Below, piece after piece: positions 21,108-32,110 of a DNA stretch of 64,000 nucleotides; position 1 is the first letter of the stretch; each line of letters opens with the position of its first letter. Position numbers and translations under genes: made by a program. The notes beneath the pieces are model-generated. The model was not told where the DNA came from and made no database searches. It was given only the letters and a program-made list of their open reading frames with translations. Source of the stretch: Zymoseptoria tritici IPO323 (lineage: Eukaryota; Ascomycota; Dothideomycetes; Mycosphaerellales; Mycosphaerellaceae); the NCBI RefSeq assembly GCF_000219625.1, contig NC_018215.1:2604001-2668000 (forward strand), given 5' to 3'.

Positions 21108-22059
21108 GAGGCTTTGGGTTGAGAACACTCGAGGGAACACACACACAGACTGCTGGTCGCTGCAAGGAGGTGCAGCTGGCTCTCCCTATAGATGGAGCGT
21201 CAGCCGAGGGCATTGCAATTTTGCCCCGAGACGGCTCCCGGAAATCTTGCGCTCCTCGAGAGTCTTGTGCTGCGCGATAGAGCTTTGCGTCTTGGGAACG
21301 GAATAGCGCACGCAGGCTGGAGCAACGCAATCGTCAAGCCGTCGAAGCCGGCTATCCAAGCGTGCGGAACACTCGGTCCTCCGGCAGGCCTGCGAAGGAA
21401 GCAGCAGACGGACACTCGTCGCAGCAGCAGTAGAGCTTGCGGTTGACCATGCTACAATCGATGCTCGTCCTGGGCTGCAGTGCTTGGAACGCACTGCTTT
21501 CTGACTTGGCGGGTGCATACCAGTTGCAATGCGGTTAGGCGAAGACAGTGGTTCATATTTTCTTCCCGTGATGAATGGAGGTCGGAATGAGTGAGGAAGC
21601 TCGGGAGTGATGGAAGAGCGTCCGTGGATGGTACGATGCTTTCCAGCCAGGTTGCTGCGAAGGACGAACTGCGCAACACTGTGTACGAGTGTCGAGAGAG
21701 CGAGAGATTCATATGTATCGAGGGAGGGGTGTCAGCTTCCGCACATCTGATACCTTTAACGCAGCAGGGTGAACATGTGCCAGTGAATTTCACTTTCACC
21801 TTGAGCTCAGGGCTGACTGAACGAGGCCCGTGCTTTGGATGATACCTTTTCTTCTCGGTCGTGCGCTTGATCTTCAACCTCGTACCTTCATCAACATCCG
21901 CAACTCGCAACAACACGCCTCTGCTTCAGTCCGGCGCACCCTCGACATTCCCCAACTCAGCTTCATCGGCAGCAGCTCCAGCGCATTAGCAGCACTGCTC
22001 ACACTCCTACTTCGCCACATCGAATCATCTCCGGCATCAACGTCCACAAATCCAGCATC
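21108..22059. other. Intergenic, no convincing gene
   Basis: A minus-strand frame of about 150 codons at 21452-21916 has no recognisable domain and is probably chance. The last 150 bases are C/A-rich and precede the first F-box-like paralogue. Confidence 0.35.
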
Positions 22060-22870
22060 ATGACAGACCTGGCCGAGATTAACGGTGCCGTTGCTACTGC
22101 GCAAAACAAGCCGGATGCGCAGATCGCAGATGAGCTCACTGCGACCGAAGTTCAAGTAAGCCGTCTTGCTCAAACATCTTCGAAGGCTTGCACAGCTGAC
22201 ACTCCTGCAGCCATTCCGCCTGCTTGACTTGCCCGATGAGCTCTGGGTTCGGATCGGCAAAATGGTCATCGACAATTCCCCGGGAGTCACGACTCCGGAC
22301 AACATGAGTGACGCATTCGCGTCCATCATGGACTCTGTTGCAGGACCATTCCCCAATTCCGCAGACTACATCGTCGGTGCGTATCTCACCGAAGTTCAGT
22401 CGAAAATTAAGCAGTACAGGGAAAAAGTGCTCCGCGATCATTTTCCGCCTCTTCCCGCCATCACGCAGACAACCTCCGCCCTCCGGAACGAGCTGCTTGC
22501 CTACTATTACCACACCAAGATCAGTCTCACATTCACCTGGCGTGACCTCAAGAGTACGGAATATCTCTGCGCATGGCTTCAGAAGACCGACCCGCAGCGA
22601 CATCGCATGGTACGCGGAGTTCGCATCATCGGTCTGGCGGAAGTCGACCGTACGAAGCACTATGCCTTGGCCTTGCGCTCTCGACAAGATTCCATTCACG
22701 TGTGCGCTTTTAGGGTGCGGCTGACGAAGACGAAGTCCAAGGTCGAGAGCCACACCTACCTGGAATATCTGCGGTCTGAGCTAGGCTTGGAATTCGAGGT
22801 CGTTGGCCAGACTGAGTACGAGGCTGCTCCAGAGTATCGAGAATGGAAGGGCACGATCGCCTTCAAGTGA
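22060..22870 (+). CDS. F-box-like tandem paralogue 1
   Basis: Exons 22060-22155 and 22211-22870 joined in phase 0 give 251 aa. Exon 1 encodes a 32-residue polar leader (MTDLAEINGAVATA). Exon 2 opens with PFRLLDLPDELWVRIGKMVI, an F-box-like motif, followed by an aromatic/charged body (ITQTTSALRNELLAYYYHTK, then LTFTWRDL) and a conserved end (YREWKGTIAFK). The intron sits directly before the F-box-like motif, as in the three paralogues downstream. In known F-box proteins this motif binds Skp1 of an SCF ubiquitin ligase; whether these do is inference. No degradation marks. Confidence 0.75.
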
Positions 22871-23508
22871 GATGGGTTGAAGCACCGCGCGATTGCCTTC
22901 AGCTTAGACGGGCTGAAGCGGCGCACATATTATGGCCGCGAGCCTTTGCATATGATGAGACGGTTGAGACAAAATCATTGCTGTTTTGGCGTTTATCTTC
23001 GAGAACATTCGGGCGGTGGTACTTGTTGAGGCAGTCTTTGCACTCCTGAAATCGAACAAATCCTGTGGTCCATGGGATATCGAAGGTGGAGATGCGATGG
23101 GAGGGCTGACGACGCCGAGATATATGCATCCGGTGTCTGCGTTGCATCATGGCTCGGACGGGAGGAAATGCGCAGCTTGCAGCTTCATTGGGACAGCAGT
23201 GAATGCACGCAGGCCGAAGCTTTTGCAATTCACCTCACGGCTGACTCATCTCCGTCCGTGCGCGCAAGTAAAGCTCAAGCAGCGACTTTTCAAATGTCAT
23301 CTCTTTACTTCACTTCTCCATCATCAACACACTTTGTCACGCATGTGCTTTATCCATCGGCGCATTGCAGAGAAGTGAGCACTCACATTGCTCTATTTCT
23401 TGCTCCCACTCCAACGACGGCGGACCTCCACAATTCATCAACACCGCCCAGCTTCTTGCGCAAACCCGACCACTTCACTTCATCACCGGAACTCGCCTCA
23501 TTCCAGCG
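22871..23508. other. Spacer between tandem paralogues 1 and 2
   Basis: 638 bases without a supportable gene. The final 150 bases resemble the C/A-rich leader before paralogue 1 (CACTTCATCA-type runs). Confidence 0.35.
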
Positions 23509-24323
23509 ATGGTCGACTCCATTCAAGCCGCTGAAACGGCTATGGCCAATACGTACAGCTCACCGACGAATGAAGACACGATGGACAAGGGTACCGACGA
23601 TGCGCAGGCGACGGACACTCAGGTACGGCAAGTTGCTCCATCTCCCATGCGCATAGCTGACAACGCCAGCCTTTTCGTCTGCTCGACTTGCCGGATGAGC
23701 TCTGGGTCCGGATTGGGAAGATGGTCGTCGACGACTCACCAGGAATCGCAACTCCTCCGGAAAGGGCGATTGACATGCTCATGCCCAAAACTCCCGCGGG
23801 TTCCCGGAGCAGTCCCCTGGACGAGCAGTCTCCTGACGATAAGGCGATGAGACTTGCGAATCACAAGAAGTACATGTTGAAAACCTACTTTCCAGCACCC
23901 CCAGCCATCTCACGGGCCAATTCTAGACTCAGGCGCGAGCTACTTGCGTACTACTACAAGTTCAAGATCGACCTTACATTCGACTGGCGCGATATTCTGG
24001 GCACTTACATCTTTGCGCTTTGGGTGAAACAGGTGGACCGAGAAATGCGCCGTGTTATGCAAGGGGTCAAAATCACTGGCCTCGCCCACTCTCCAGCTGC
24101 ACTCATGACATTGCCATTGGGACCTGATGCCGATGACGATGACTATGTTCACGTCGTTATGCTGAAGGATCAGCTGAAAAGTAAGGTGCCCAACGTCAAG
24201 GAGCCTACATGGACTGACCTTGTCCGGGTCCGCTTGGAAGTTGAATTCGAAGTGGAGGACCAGACTGGGTACGATGTCTCGCGCGGTATCAAAGAGTACA
24301 AGGGCAAACTTGTGTTCAAGTGA
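23509..24323 (+). CDS. F-box-like tandem paralogue 2
   Basis: Exons 23509-23622 and 23670-24323 joined in phase 0 give 255 aa. The N-terminal exon (MVDSIQAAETAMANTYSS) is poorly conserved among copies. Exon 2 begins PFRLLDLPDELWVRIGKMVV, followed by DDSPGIATP, ISRANSRLRRELLAYYYKFK, LTFDWRDI and a C-terminal RGIKEYKGKLVFK. It is the copy closest to a family consensus. Same order, same intron position and same strand as its neighbours, so it arose by tandem duplication. Function unknown; F-box-like adaptor by motif. Confidence 0.75.
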
Positions 24324-24945
24324 GATGGACGGCGGCGAATGGCGATACTGTGATCATGCGGGCACTTTGCTATTCTGGGATGGAGCAAAAGCAACATTGC
24401 AACATTGACTTCGGCGAGTCGCAACTGAGTGGCTTGTGTCAATCCTGTGTCAGCGTGCACGGTAGGAGAAGCGGATGCAGAACCCATGCGTTTCCATGCG
24501 GCTCCTCGTACGTATGCTTATGCTACAAGTTCCAAGTACAAGGTGTTTATTTCATGAATCAGCCATCCTAACTGCACAAAGTCTGCTTCCATTACCAGCA
24601 GTGGTATGAGTTGCACATGTAAAGCGTGCAAGTTGAGCATGTGCCGCTGAAGGCAACGAAGCTCTCCACCTTATTGTTCACTTCACTTCCTCGCAGCGCT
24701 GACTCAGCGGCGTGCGGCGTCCGTGCGTCGAAGCTTCCTTCCACTCGCACACTTTCCGAGCTTGAACTTCTCTCTCTTTACATCTGCATCAACACACGCC
24801 ATCACAGGAATTTATCCCGCGCTACATCTGCTGAGCCTCCTTCCAGGCGCTCGCAATGGAAGAATACTCAGCTTCACGCCACACGATGGAAATTCTGGAA
24901 CTCGCCATACAGCATGATCTCTTACACACCCTCAGCCCGCCACAG
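24324..24945. other. Spacer between tandem paralogues 2 and 3
   Basis: 622 bases, no gene. An upstream in-frame ATG for paralogue 3 exists at 24856, but the start homologous to paralogue 2 is 24946. Confidence 0.35.
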
Positions 24946-25826
24946 ATGGTCGATGTGTCTGATCGCTTCAACTCAAACCGCTCGACGTCTGATGCCATCG
25001 CCGGAAATGCAATAAACGACGGAGAGGTTACCCAGGCAAATGTTCAAAGTGCGTCGGACATAAAAGAGCGCGATGTTGTGGGAGCGGAAGAGACCAAGCC
25101 GCAGGTATGAAGCTCTGCGAGAATGCTCGCTGATATCGCTAACACCTTTGGTAGACCTTCCGACTTTTCGACTTGCCCGATGAGCTCTGGGTGAGAATCG
25201 GCAAGATGGTGGTCGACGATGCACCTGGAGTCGCTACTCCGCTTGAAAGCATGTCTGATGCGCTTCTACATGATCGAAGTGCTCGCATAAAGGGAACTCG
25301 CCCCATCTTGCCCCAGACTATCACGTACACCCCATGGATGATTGTCAAGAACTTTCCGGGCTGCTTTCCAACCCCTCCAGCCATTACGCAGGCTACTTCC
25401 CTCCTTCGCCGCGAACTTCTTGTCTACTTCTTCCAGACCAAGATCAACCTCATATTCGACTGGCACGATATCGCAGGCAGCTTCCCTATCCTGGTGTGGT
25501 TGCGATTCGTCGATCCCAATATGCTTCGTGCCATTCAGGGAGTTAGTATCATCGGACTCGTGAAGTGTCCGGAACCTACGGTCGACCATGTGACTGTGCT
25601 AGGAATGAAAGATGCCTACTATGTGGACGCCTTGGAGGCTCATCTGGACTCCAAAAATCTGTTTAACAATGGTGGCACATGGACCGACTATGTGCGCATC
25701 AATTTGAGTCTGGACTTCAAGACTCCGGGCAAGACAGGAAGGATGGAATTCGAGCTCGGGGACAAGATTGAGTATGACGCTGCGCGCGGCATCCGAGAGT
25801 ACAAGGAGATGGTCGTCTTCAAGTGA
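24946..25826 (+). CDS. F-box-like tandem paralogue 3
   Basis: Exons 24946-25104 and 25155-25826 joined in phase 0 give 276 aa if the ATG homologous to paralogue 2 (MVDVSDRFN) is used; ATG 24856 would add 30 residues. Exon 2 begins TFRLFDLPDELWVRIGKMVV, then DDAPGVATP, ITQATSLLRRELLVYFFQTK and a C-terminal RGIREYKEMVVFK. A short insert (KTPGKTGRMEFELGDK) near the C-terminus is absent from paralogues 1 and 2. Intact; function unknown. Confidence 0.72.
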
Positions 25827-26210
25827 GAAGAAAGCCGAGTCCTTCAAGCCGGTGATCATGAAGTTGAAACGCTCGTACAAGAGCTTCACTAACTTCATCA
25901 TGACTTTGGAGAAGCGCATCGAGTGAAAGGACAGTGGAGGGAGTTACGCGCACAAGTTCGACGCTCGCGGTACATGTGCACCCTGAATGTGCCATAGATT
26001 CCCGTCGAACTCACTGCAGAACGTTCAGAATTGCTCTCTGCCCCTCACTGTGAAACGTCGTGTAACGCAGGGGCGCACCACGCGGACGCTCAGTCCCTGC
26101 ATTGTGCCTGCCCAGATACGAAACACCCTCAGCAAACTTTCCTCTTTCAGCAAAATTTGATCAAAACTTCACTGCTGTTCATCGTCTACCATCCACCACC
26201 ATCCCTGTAG
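25827..26210. other. Spacer between tandem paralogues 3 and 4
   Basis: 384 bases, no gene. The last 70 bases are C/A/T-rich and lead to the ATG at 26211. Confidence 0.35.
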
Positions 26211-27069
26211 ATGGCTTCACAATCGCCATCACCCACACCTCAGCCGCAGGCCTCCGACGATGCGCCGCAAGACAACCAGAAAATCGAGACCGGCTTGCGC
26301 AAGCACGCGCGCGAAGATGACACGACGGAAGAGCATGGAAACAAAGCAATCAAGACCTTCCATGGAAGGGTAAGTTTCTTGGACCCTACGCTTGCTATTT
26401 TCTTGGACTGATGGGGTCCAGAAGACATTCCGCCTTCTTGACCTGCCGAAAGAGCTCTGGTCTGAGATAGGGAAGATGGCGGTCGACAATCATGCCAGTC
26501 TTCACTTTGGCGAAAGCTGCTGCTTCTACGTCGTCGACAATGGCGAAACGCGCAGATCGAGAGATGGTCGGGCATCCAATCTTCCTCCCGTGACGCAAAC
26601 CTGTGCCGCCATGCGCGAGGAGCTTCTGTCATACTACTATGTCACGAAGGTTGAGATCAATGTGATCCTTCGAACCAGCTTGGGCGGAGAAGGAAGGAGG
26701 CTCGCACACTGGCTACGCTCCGTTGAGCCACGTATGTTACATCACTTCAAGTCCATCAGGATTGCGGACGTGATTCAGGATCAGACCGTGCTCCAAACAG
26801 GAAGGTCAGCAAGATCTCGGATTATTGACTTAGCTCGGAGGCACTGTTACGGCAACGACATGCTTCGCTTGGCCAAGAGGAACCGCTTGCATTGTCCACA
26901 ATTCGAAGACGAACAGCACATTGCGGCATCGTGCCCGACGACTTATCGGTTCACGCACTTCGTGCGACTTCTCGTGCAGCGGCCTTTTGATGTCGTGCTG
27001 GAGGACGAAGACAAGACAGCGGGGTACTACCAGCACCGAATCGTGTTTCCGAAGCCACTCGAGGACTAG
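26211..27069 (+). CDS. F-box-like tandem paralogue 4 (divergent)
   Basis: Exons 26211-26369 and 26422-27069 joined in phase 0 give 268 aa. Exon 1 is Ser/Pro/Gln-rich (MASQSPSPTPQPQAS). Exon 2 begins KTFRLLDLPKELWSEIGKMA, keeps VTQTCAAMREELLSYYYVTK, then departs from the other copies, with a Cys/His-containing stretch (HCPQFEDEQHIAASCPTTYRF) and an end of HRIVFPKPLED instead of YKGxLVFK. It is the most diverged of the four and the last on the strand. Intact. Confidence 0.7.
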
Positions 27070-27607
27070 AGTCGAGCTTTGCGCAGCGAGCGCCGATTTG
27101 GACTTCAGCAGTACCCTCCACGTGCAGGGTGAAAGCAGCAGCAGGATCTTTGGACGTGCATTGGACCAGGAGAACCCAAGCGTGAGACGAAGGCTGAGTT
27201 CGGATATTCCAGAGGGTGGCATCTATGAGCCTTTCGGTATGCTGTATTTCGTGCAATTTTACGTCCACAGCAAACCGAACCCCAACTCATGACTGCTTCG
27301 ACAGCTCTTGGACCTGATCGTAATGTCTTTGTCTGGTCGCAACTGATTTAACGGCACCATGGCTCATCCCTCTTGCAAAAAGCGCAGGAAGCCCGCGGAG
27401 CTTGGAAACTAATACCAGATCTGGCTCCAGGATTACCTGACCGCTTTTGCACCGAATCCGTGCTGGAGTCGAACCAAGGAAGCACGGCTGGATGAGCCAA
27501 ACTTTCCACTCAACTCAAAACCGTTCAAGAAGTATGGCAAGCGGCGCTTGACTTTACACACTTCCGATCCTGAAACAAAGCTACCTCTTGAGCTCACGTC
27601 AAAAATA
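27070..27607. other. Intergenic, no convincing gene
   Basis: 538 bases. The downstream frame is open from about 27548 but has no ATG until 27608. Confidence 0.4.
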
Positions 27608-28771
27608 ATGGCCACCTTATCTGGATCTCGACGCTCCAGCTCCGCATCAATGCCCAACAACCACGAAATTAGACTCATGATGAATGATCCTCCTTGGTTA
27701 CCACTAGCGATTTCCTTTCACTTTCTGGATCTCCCGCCTGAAATTCGAAACCTGGTCTACTACGAACTCCTCACGTTGCCAGAAGCCTCTTCCGTTAGGG
27801 GTTGCCACCCACAAATCCTCGCCACGAGCAAGCAGATGCATAGCGAAGCCAAGAAACTCCTCTTCCTCTTGAACTACATTCCGATCCGCATCCTTCCAGG
27901 AGGAGTCTTCATCGGAAACTTACGCTGCGGCGATTACGCTCCGAGCCTTCGAAGTAACAAGAAAGGCGTCATCCCTGGCAGCTCTCAAAACGACCTCCGC
28001 CACCTGGTCTGGCCCGACTTCCTACGCACAGCGCCATTCATCCGCTTTGAAGGCGGCGGCACTGTTGATTGCAGTGCCAAAACTCACATTGACGATGAAT
28101 GGCAGCAAGCTTTCAATCGCTCGGGTTCCGATCGATTACTTCCTTATCAGTATGAGATGTTCATCTCGAACGTACTATGGTTGTTGAGTGCGGAGCTGCA
28201 CAAGGAGAGAATGTGCCGCCTCCTTAAAGGTACCTGGCGACGCCATGATACTTTCCTTAGCCATCCGGGTTATGGCCTCGAGCTGTATCCGAGCGTCGTC
28301 AACGGCACCCAATTTTCCTACAATCCTAGGCCAGTCGATGTTGACATGAGGTCGATGGCGAAGGACGTCCAAGCTGGAAAGACGATGACCATCGCTGCTG
28401 TCCTTGCAAGCTGCCTAACGCTACTCTGGAGAGTCTACGCCGCTCATCCGCCGCTTGGCGCGGTGACTTCCATACCTTGCGTACTGGCCTTTATCGTGGA
28501 CTGGCTGTTTAGATGGTACTTCTTTGCCGCCTCTCGCGTCCAGACTGGGCACCTAGCAAGCTTTTTAGCGCACTATACCTTCGAGTTGAGGACAGCTCTC
28601 GGTTCTGTGGACGTCCAAGCTCTGTCTCATGACGTGATAGCCCGAGTAAATCGCATGCTGCATTTACAAATTGAGATCGAAATTGCGACGAGGCGCGAGG
28701 AGCTCAAGGGTATCGATTTGCTGGATCCTGTCGAACTTGAGAGGATGCGCCGCAGGATGAGAGCTCTGTGA
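27608..28771 (+). CDS. F-box-like protein with C-terminal hydrophobic segments
   Basis: Intronless, 387 aa from ATG 27608 (AATAATGGCC). Residues 35-60 contain FHFLDLPPEIRNLVYYELL, the LPPEIRNxxY signature of a large fungal F-box-like family, followed by the usual HPQILATSKQMHSEAKKLLF block. Unusually, residues 270-330 contain two hydrophobic stretches (TIAAVLASCLTLLWRVYAA, then IPCVLAFIVDWLFRWYFFAA) that could be membrane helices. The C-terminal 50 residues are charged and probably coiled coil. Not related to the four tandem paralogues beyond the F-box-like motif. Function unknown. Confidence 0.65.
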   Translation: MATLSGSRRSSSASMPNNHEIRLMMNDPPWLPLAISFHFLDLPPEIRNLVYYELLTLPEASSVRGCHPQILATSKQMHSEAKKLLFLLNYIPIRILPGGVFIGNLRCGDYAPSLRSNKKGVIPGSSQNDLRHLVWPDFLRTAPFIRFEGGGTVDCSAKTHIDDEWQQAFNRSGSDRLLPYQYEMFISNVLWLLSAELHKERMCRLLKGTWRRHDTFLSHPGYGLELYPSVVNGTQFSYNPRPVDVDMRSMAKDVQAGKTMTIAAVLASCLTLLWRVYAAHPPLGAVTSIPCVLAFIVDWLFRWYFFAASRVQTGHLASFLAHYTFELRTALGSVDVQALSHDVIARVNRMLHLQIEIEIATRREELKGIDLLDPVELERMRRRMRAL

Positions 28772-28864
28772 CAGCATGTCATGGACCGAAGATTGGAGAC
28801 GCCTAAGCTCCGAAGAGAGGCTGTCAGGATGTATTGTAGATCTTACGGATGGAGAATGGTATGA

Positions 28865-29542
28865 GACAGTACCAGGTTCGTCAGAACATGCACACTCGAC
28901 TGCGATCAATATTTCCCTGCGCATGAGGTCCGACCAAGGCCATGCGAGGCGTCCAGTAGCATCAGAAGTCGGTCCCAGCACCGAGGGGAAGTCATTCATT
29001 ATCGGGCTCGCCAATTCCACAACCTCCCTGACGAGCTACACTGGGTACCACAGGTCACATACAACAATGCCGCCTCCGATGCCGAGCATCTCCAACGTCC
29101 AACAGTCACCATACTTGGTAGTGAGATCGCAAGCAAGAAGATGACGGCTCAAGCTCTCTTCGCCGCAGTTTACGCCAAGCCGGCCACGACTGAAAATCCA
29201 CCTGTCTTCCGCCTGGAATTTGTCAACTGCACATTCCTAGATCTGGAGACCGTTAAGCGGCTCAGAGAGCTTTTCCCTCGGCTTCGACATGTCGAGATTC
29301 AGAGATGCCTATACTTTGGATGGCACCGGTTCACCGACAAAGATGAGCAGCTTTGGTTGGAGCAGGTCAGAGACCTTCCTTTCTCTCTCGACATTGCATA
29401 CTACGAGCCACCGCGGCGCTACGGTCCGCTTCAACCAACACCGCACCAGAATACTCCGAATGGTACAATGCCGGCCCACGGATTGCAGACGCTCAGCTGG
29501 TATGGGAACGCCCAGATTCGGTGTTGGCCTATCCGGCCATGA
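28865..29542 (+). pseudogene. C-terminal exon or remnant of an accessory protein
   Basis: The frame is open for 225 codons after a TGA at 28862, with no ATG until 29141, yet the sequence before that ATG reads as real protein (RARQFHNLPDELHWVPQVTY, then RPTVTILGSEIASKKM). The rest (NPPVFRLEFVNCTFLDLETV ... LRELFPRLRHVEIQ) looks like a beta/LRR-like body. An ATG at 28776 in another frame could supply exon 1 (MSWTEDWRRLSSEERLSGCI), but I found no clean splice pair. Either an unresolved two-exon gene or a 5'-damaged pseudogene. Confidence 0.4.
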
Positions 29543-29797
29543 TACAGCAGATCTGCTTCCATCTCAACGCTTGAACGCTTTGCACAAGGTACAGCAACGG
29601 CTGGGAGTCGAATGAAGAGAAGCGGTACGGTGTGCCGAGACGACGCAAAGATCTCAAACATACCCCAGAGCGGCCGCGAGAAGTGTGTTCCGAGCTTCTA
29701 GCCGGCAGAGGCGGCAAGGCTTTTGCATTCCGCTTCCGCCGCGGCATACCGGAGCTCGTGCTCTCTGGTTGCGTCTCCACAGTTCTCGCTATAACCA
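29543..29797. other. Short spacer
   Basis: 255 bases between two accessory genes. No feature supported. Confidence 0.3.
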
Positions 29798-31699
29798 ATG
29801 CATCTGGGTGAGATATCTGCATTCAAAGTCCAAGTCTTCGAAAGAGAGGCATCCGCCGGACGGGAGGATATTTCTCTGACCAAAAGATATGAATTCGGGA
29901 TATGTGAATCGTTCTCTCCTATTTCGCCCTCTCCTTCTTCTCGAAATTCCTGTGGCAATCTCAGCTACTGCCCTCCACTCCAGACCTTTCAGAACCTCCT
30001 CCCTGACGGAAGCAACTTCCGGGATGCTCTCCAGGATCTCCAAGACCGCCAAGCCCATAGTTCTACTGCCAGAGGATCTGCCGTCTTACCTTTTTCGGAA
30101 GATCATCTTGCCAAACGACCGCTGTCGACGGGAAATGACCGCAAGCAACGAGAGCGCGGATCACCTGTCTCCGATGATGCTAACGAGGCTGCTCGAATTT
30201 GCATGACACAGAGAGCGACAAAGAGCGTGCAGAACGAGGTCAATGGGGTCAAGCTCAAGACAATCCATCAGAAGACTTTCGAGATTCATTGTAACGAGGT
30301 TAAGGACTTCACCACCGCCCTCAAGGAGGCGAAAAATGCCCAGCACTCGACAATCCAGACAGCCGCCGTAAATGCAGCGTTGAACGATCGAAACGCTGCC
30401 ACTGTCGGTGCTGTCCTCGCCAGAACTGAGCAGACTCGCATTGACGGAGTCAAGGACTTCACCACTGACCTGAAGCTCGAGACAGACGCTCGAGACACGA
30501 GAATTTGAACGGCTGCCGACCGTGATACGGTGACTGTCCAGAACGCTGCTGCCGTCAGTGTTACTCACACTGCAACCACGCAGATATCCATCCACGAGGT
30601 CAAAGACCATACCAGCGACCTCAGATTCGTGAAAGACGCTCGAGACGAGAAGCTCCGAACGGCTGCGGACAATCAGGCTTCCAATGAACGCAACACTGCC
30701 TGCATCAAGGTCATCAACGCTGAGACCGGACAGACGAGCGTCGACACAGTCAAAGACTGCACTGCTGAAGTCAGTGCTGATCGGGAGTTTCGACTGTAAA
30801 TGCTCAGAAAGGCAGCAGAGGCCGACGCGCAGAACACGCACAATACAGAGACCGTCAATGTCATCAAAGCAGAGACGGACAATGTCAAGGTTGACGAGGT
30901 CACGAACTTCACCACCCAGCTCAGCGAAGCTGTGGCCGAGCAACAGACCAAGCTGGATCTGTCTACAGCGGCGCGGGCGAAGAATACTTGCAGCGAGTCT
31001 GAGGGCAAGGCAATCGTCACCAAGACAGCAAGCATCGCCGTCGACAAGGTCTTGGACCTTACCCCTCAGATCAAGGATGCTCTCACTCCACAACAGAGCC
31101 GCCTGGATCAGTCTGTCCGAGCCATCGCGAGCAACGCTCGCAGCGAGTCTGAGGTCAAGGCAATCCTCGCGCAGACAGCAAGTATCGCCGTCGACAAGGT
31201 CAAGGACCATCCGCTTGAGCTGAGCGCCGCTCGGGAATCCCAGCAAACGAAGCTACAGGAATCGGTGGACGCCCAAGTTGAAGAGTCTCGAAATGAGATG
31301 GAGCTTCAAGCGATCGAGGCATCTTTGTCTGGAATCCTGGTTGACTCAGTCAAAGACTGCAAGCTCCAGATTGACGATGCCAAGAGCAAGCAACGAGAGA
31401 GAGCAGCGCAAGCGGCAAACAACGCCGCTTCCAATTTCATGTCTCAATGCCGGATCGATGCCATCATGCAAGCAACGAACACGATCGGGCTGGTCGAGCT
31501 GAAGAACTTCAATCTTGACGAAGAGATTGAAACCAACAAAATGGAGAGCAGGGCCAGGGGTAAGGCGAGGAACACCGCAACCAATCTTGCGAAGCAGAGC
31601 AAGATCGCGGCAATAACTGCGCAGGCCAAATCTATGGTCGACAATGCCGATCCAGTCAAAGACTTCACACAAGAGATGACTGAAGCAGCCAACAAGTAG
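29798..31699 (+). pseudogene. Gene of tandem 50-residue repeats, interrupted by two in-frame stops
   Basis: One frame runs from ATG 29798 to stop 31697-31699, broken only by TGA at 30506 and TAA at 30797. From 30299 the protein consists of units of exactly 50 residues (150 bases), each starting with a VKDFTTxL-like motif. Unit starts: 30299, 30449, 30599, 30749, 30899, 31049, 31199, 31349, 31499 (52 residues) and a partial one at 31655. Both stops lie inside units without shifting the register; the TGA replaces an Arg CGA found at the same position of unit 3. Units are charged, Ala/Gln-rich and probably coiled coil. A frame at about 30020-30206 encodes another protein-like stretch (LLPEDLPSYLFRKIILPNDR), so the N-terminus may be spliced or shifted. 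Not a family I recognise. Confidence 0.6.
30299..31696 (+). repeat. Tandem 150-bp coding repeats (nine units plus a partial)
   Basis: Register is kept over 1.4 kb with only one 6-base expansion (unit 9). Units differ at most positions, so this is an old array kept in frame. The antisense strand of 30161-31246 is also open and shows the same 50-residue period, which follows automatically from the repeat. Confidence 0.75.
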
Positions 31700-32110
31700 C
31701 GGGAAGTCGCCTTCGGTGGCGGAGAAGGAGGCTATCAAGTGCAGGACGGAGTTCGGGATCTAGGCGATCGCAGCTCAGGCGCAAGAAACGGAAGGGGAGA
31801 GTGCTATCGCCATGAGGTACCCCTGAAGTGTTGCCATTTCACAACCTGTCTACCCTGTATGGGCGTATCTAATACGATCATTTCATTTTTGTCCGTCGAC
31901 GACGAGAAATTATGTGAAAATGTTGTGATTTGGTAAGGTAAACAAACAGAAATCACGTTGAGGAGCGACGTTCGACGCGACGCGACTGCGCCTAAGAATC
32001 GACCTGCCTAGCTTAGCTCTTACTTCACTTCACTTGCTTTACTTCCTTCTTCCCTCCTATCTCGACCATCTTCATCACAACCAAGGCAACGAGCCTCGCT
32101 ACCTTTCATC
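31700..32110. promoter_or_regulatory. Upstream region of the coiled-coil gene
   Basis: 411 bases. The last 80 are strongly C/T-rich (TTCACTTCACTTGC, CTTCTTCCCTCC), a typical fungal promoter/leader feature just before the ATG at 32111. Confidence 0.4.

Noticed and set aside
30161..31246. Uninterrupted 361-codon minus-strand frame with a 50-residue period
   Set aside because: It lies antisense to the repeat gene, so the period follows from the 150-base DNA repeat. Its composition (Leu/Cys/Val-rich, no fold) looks less like protein than the plus frame. It is kept as a caution, because the plus frame has two stops and this one has none over that span.
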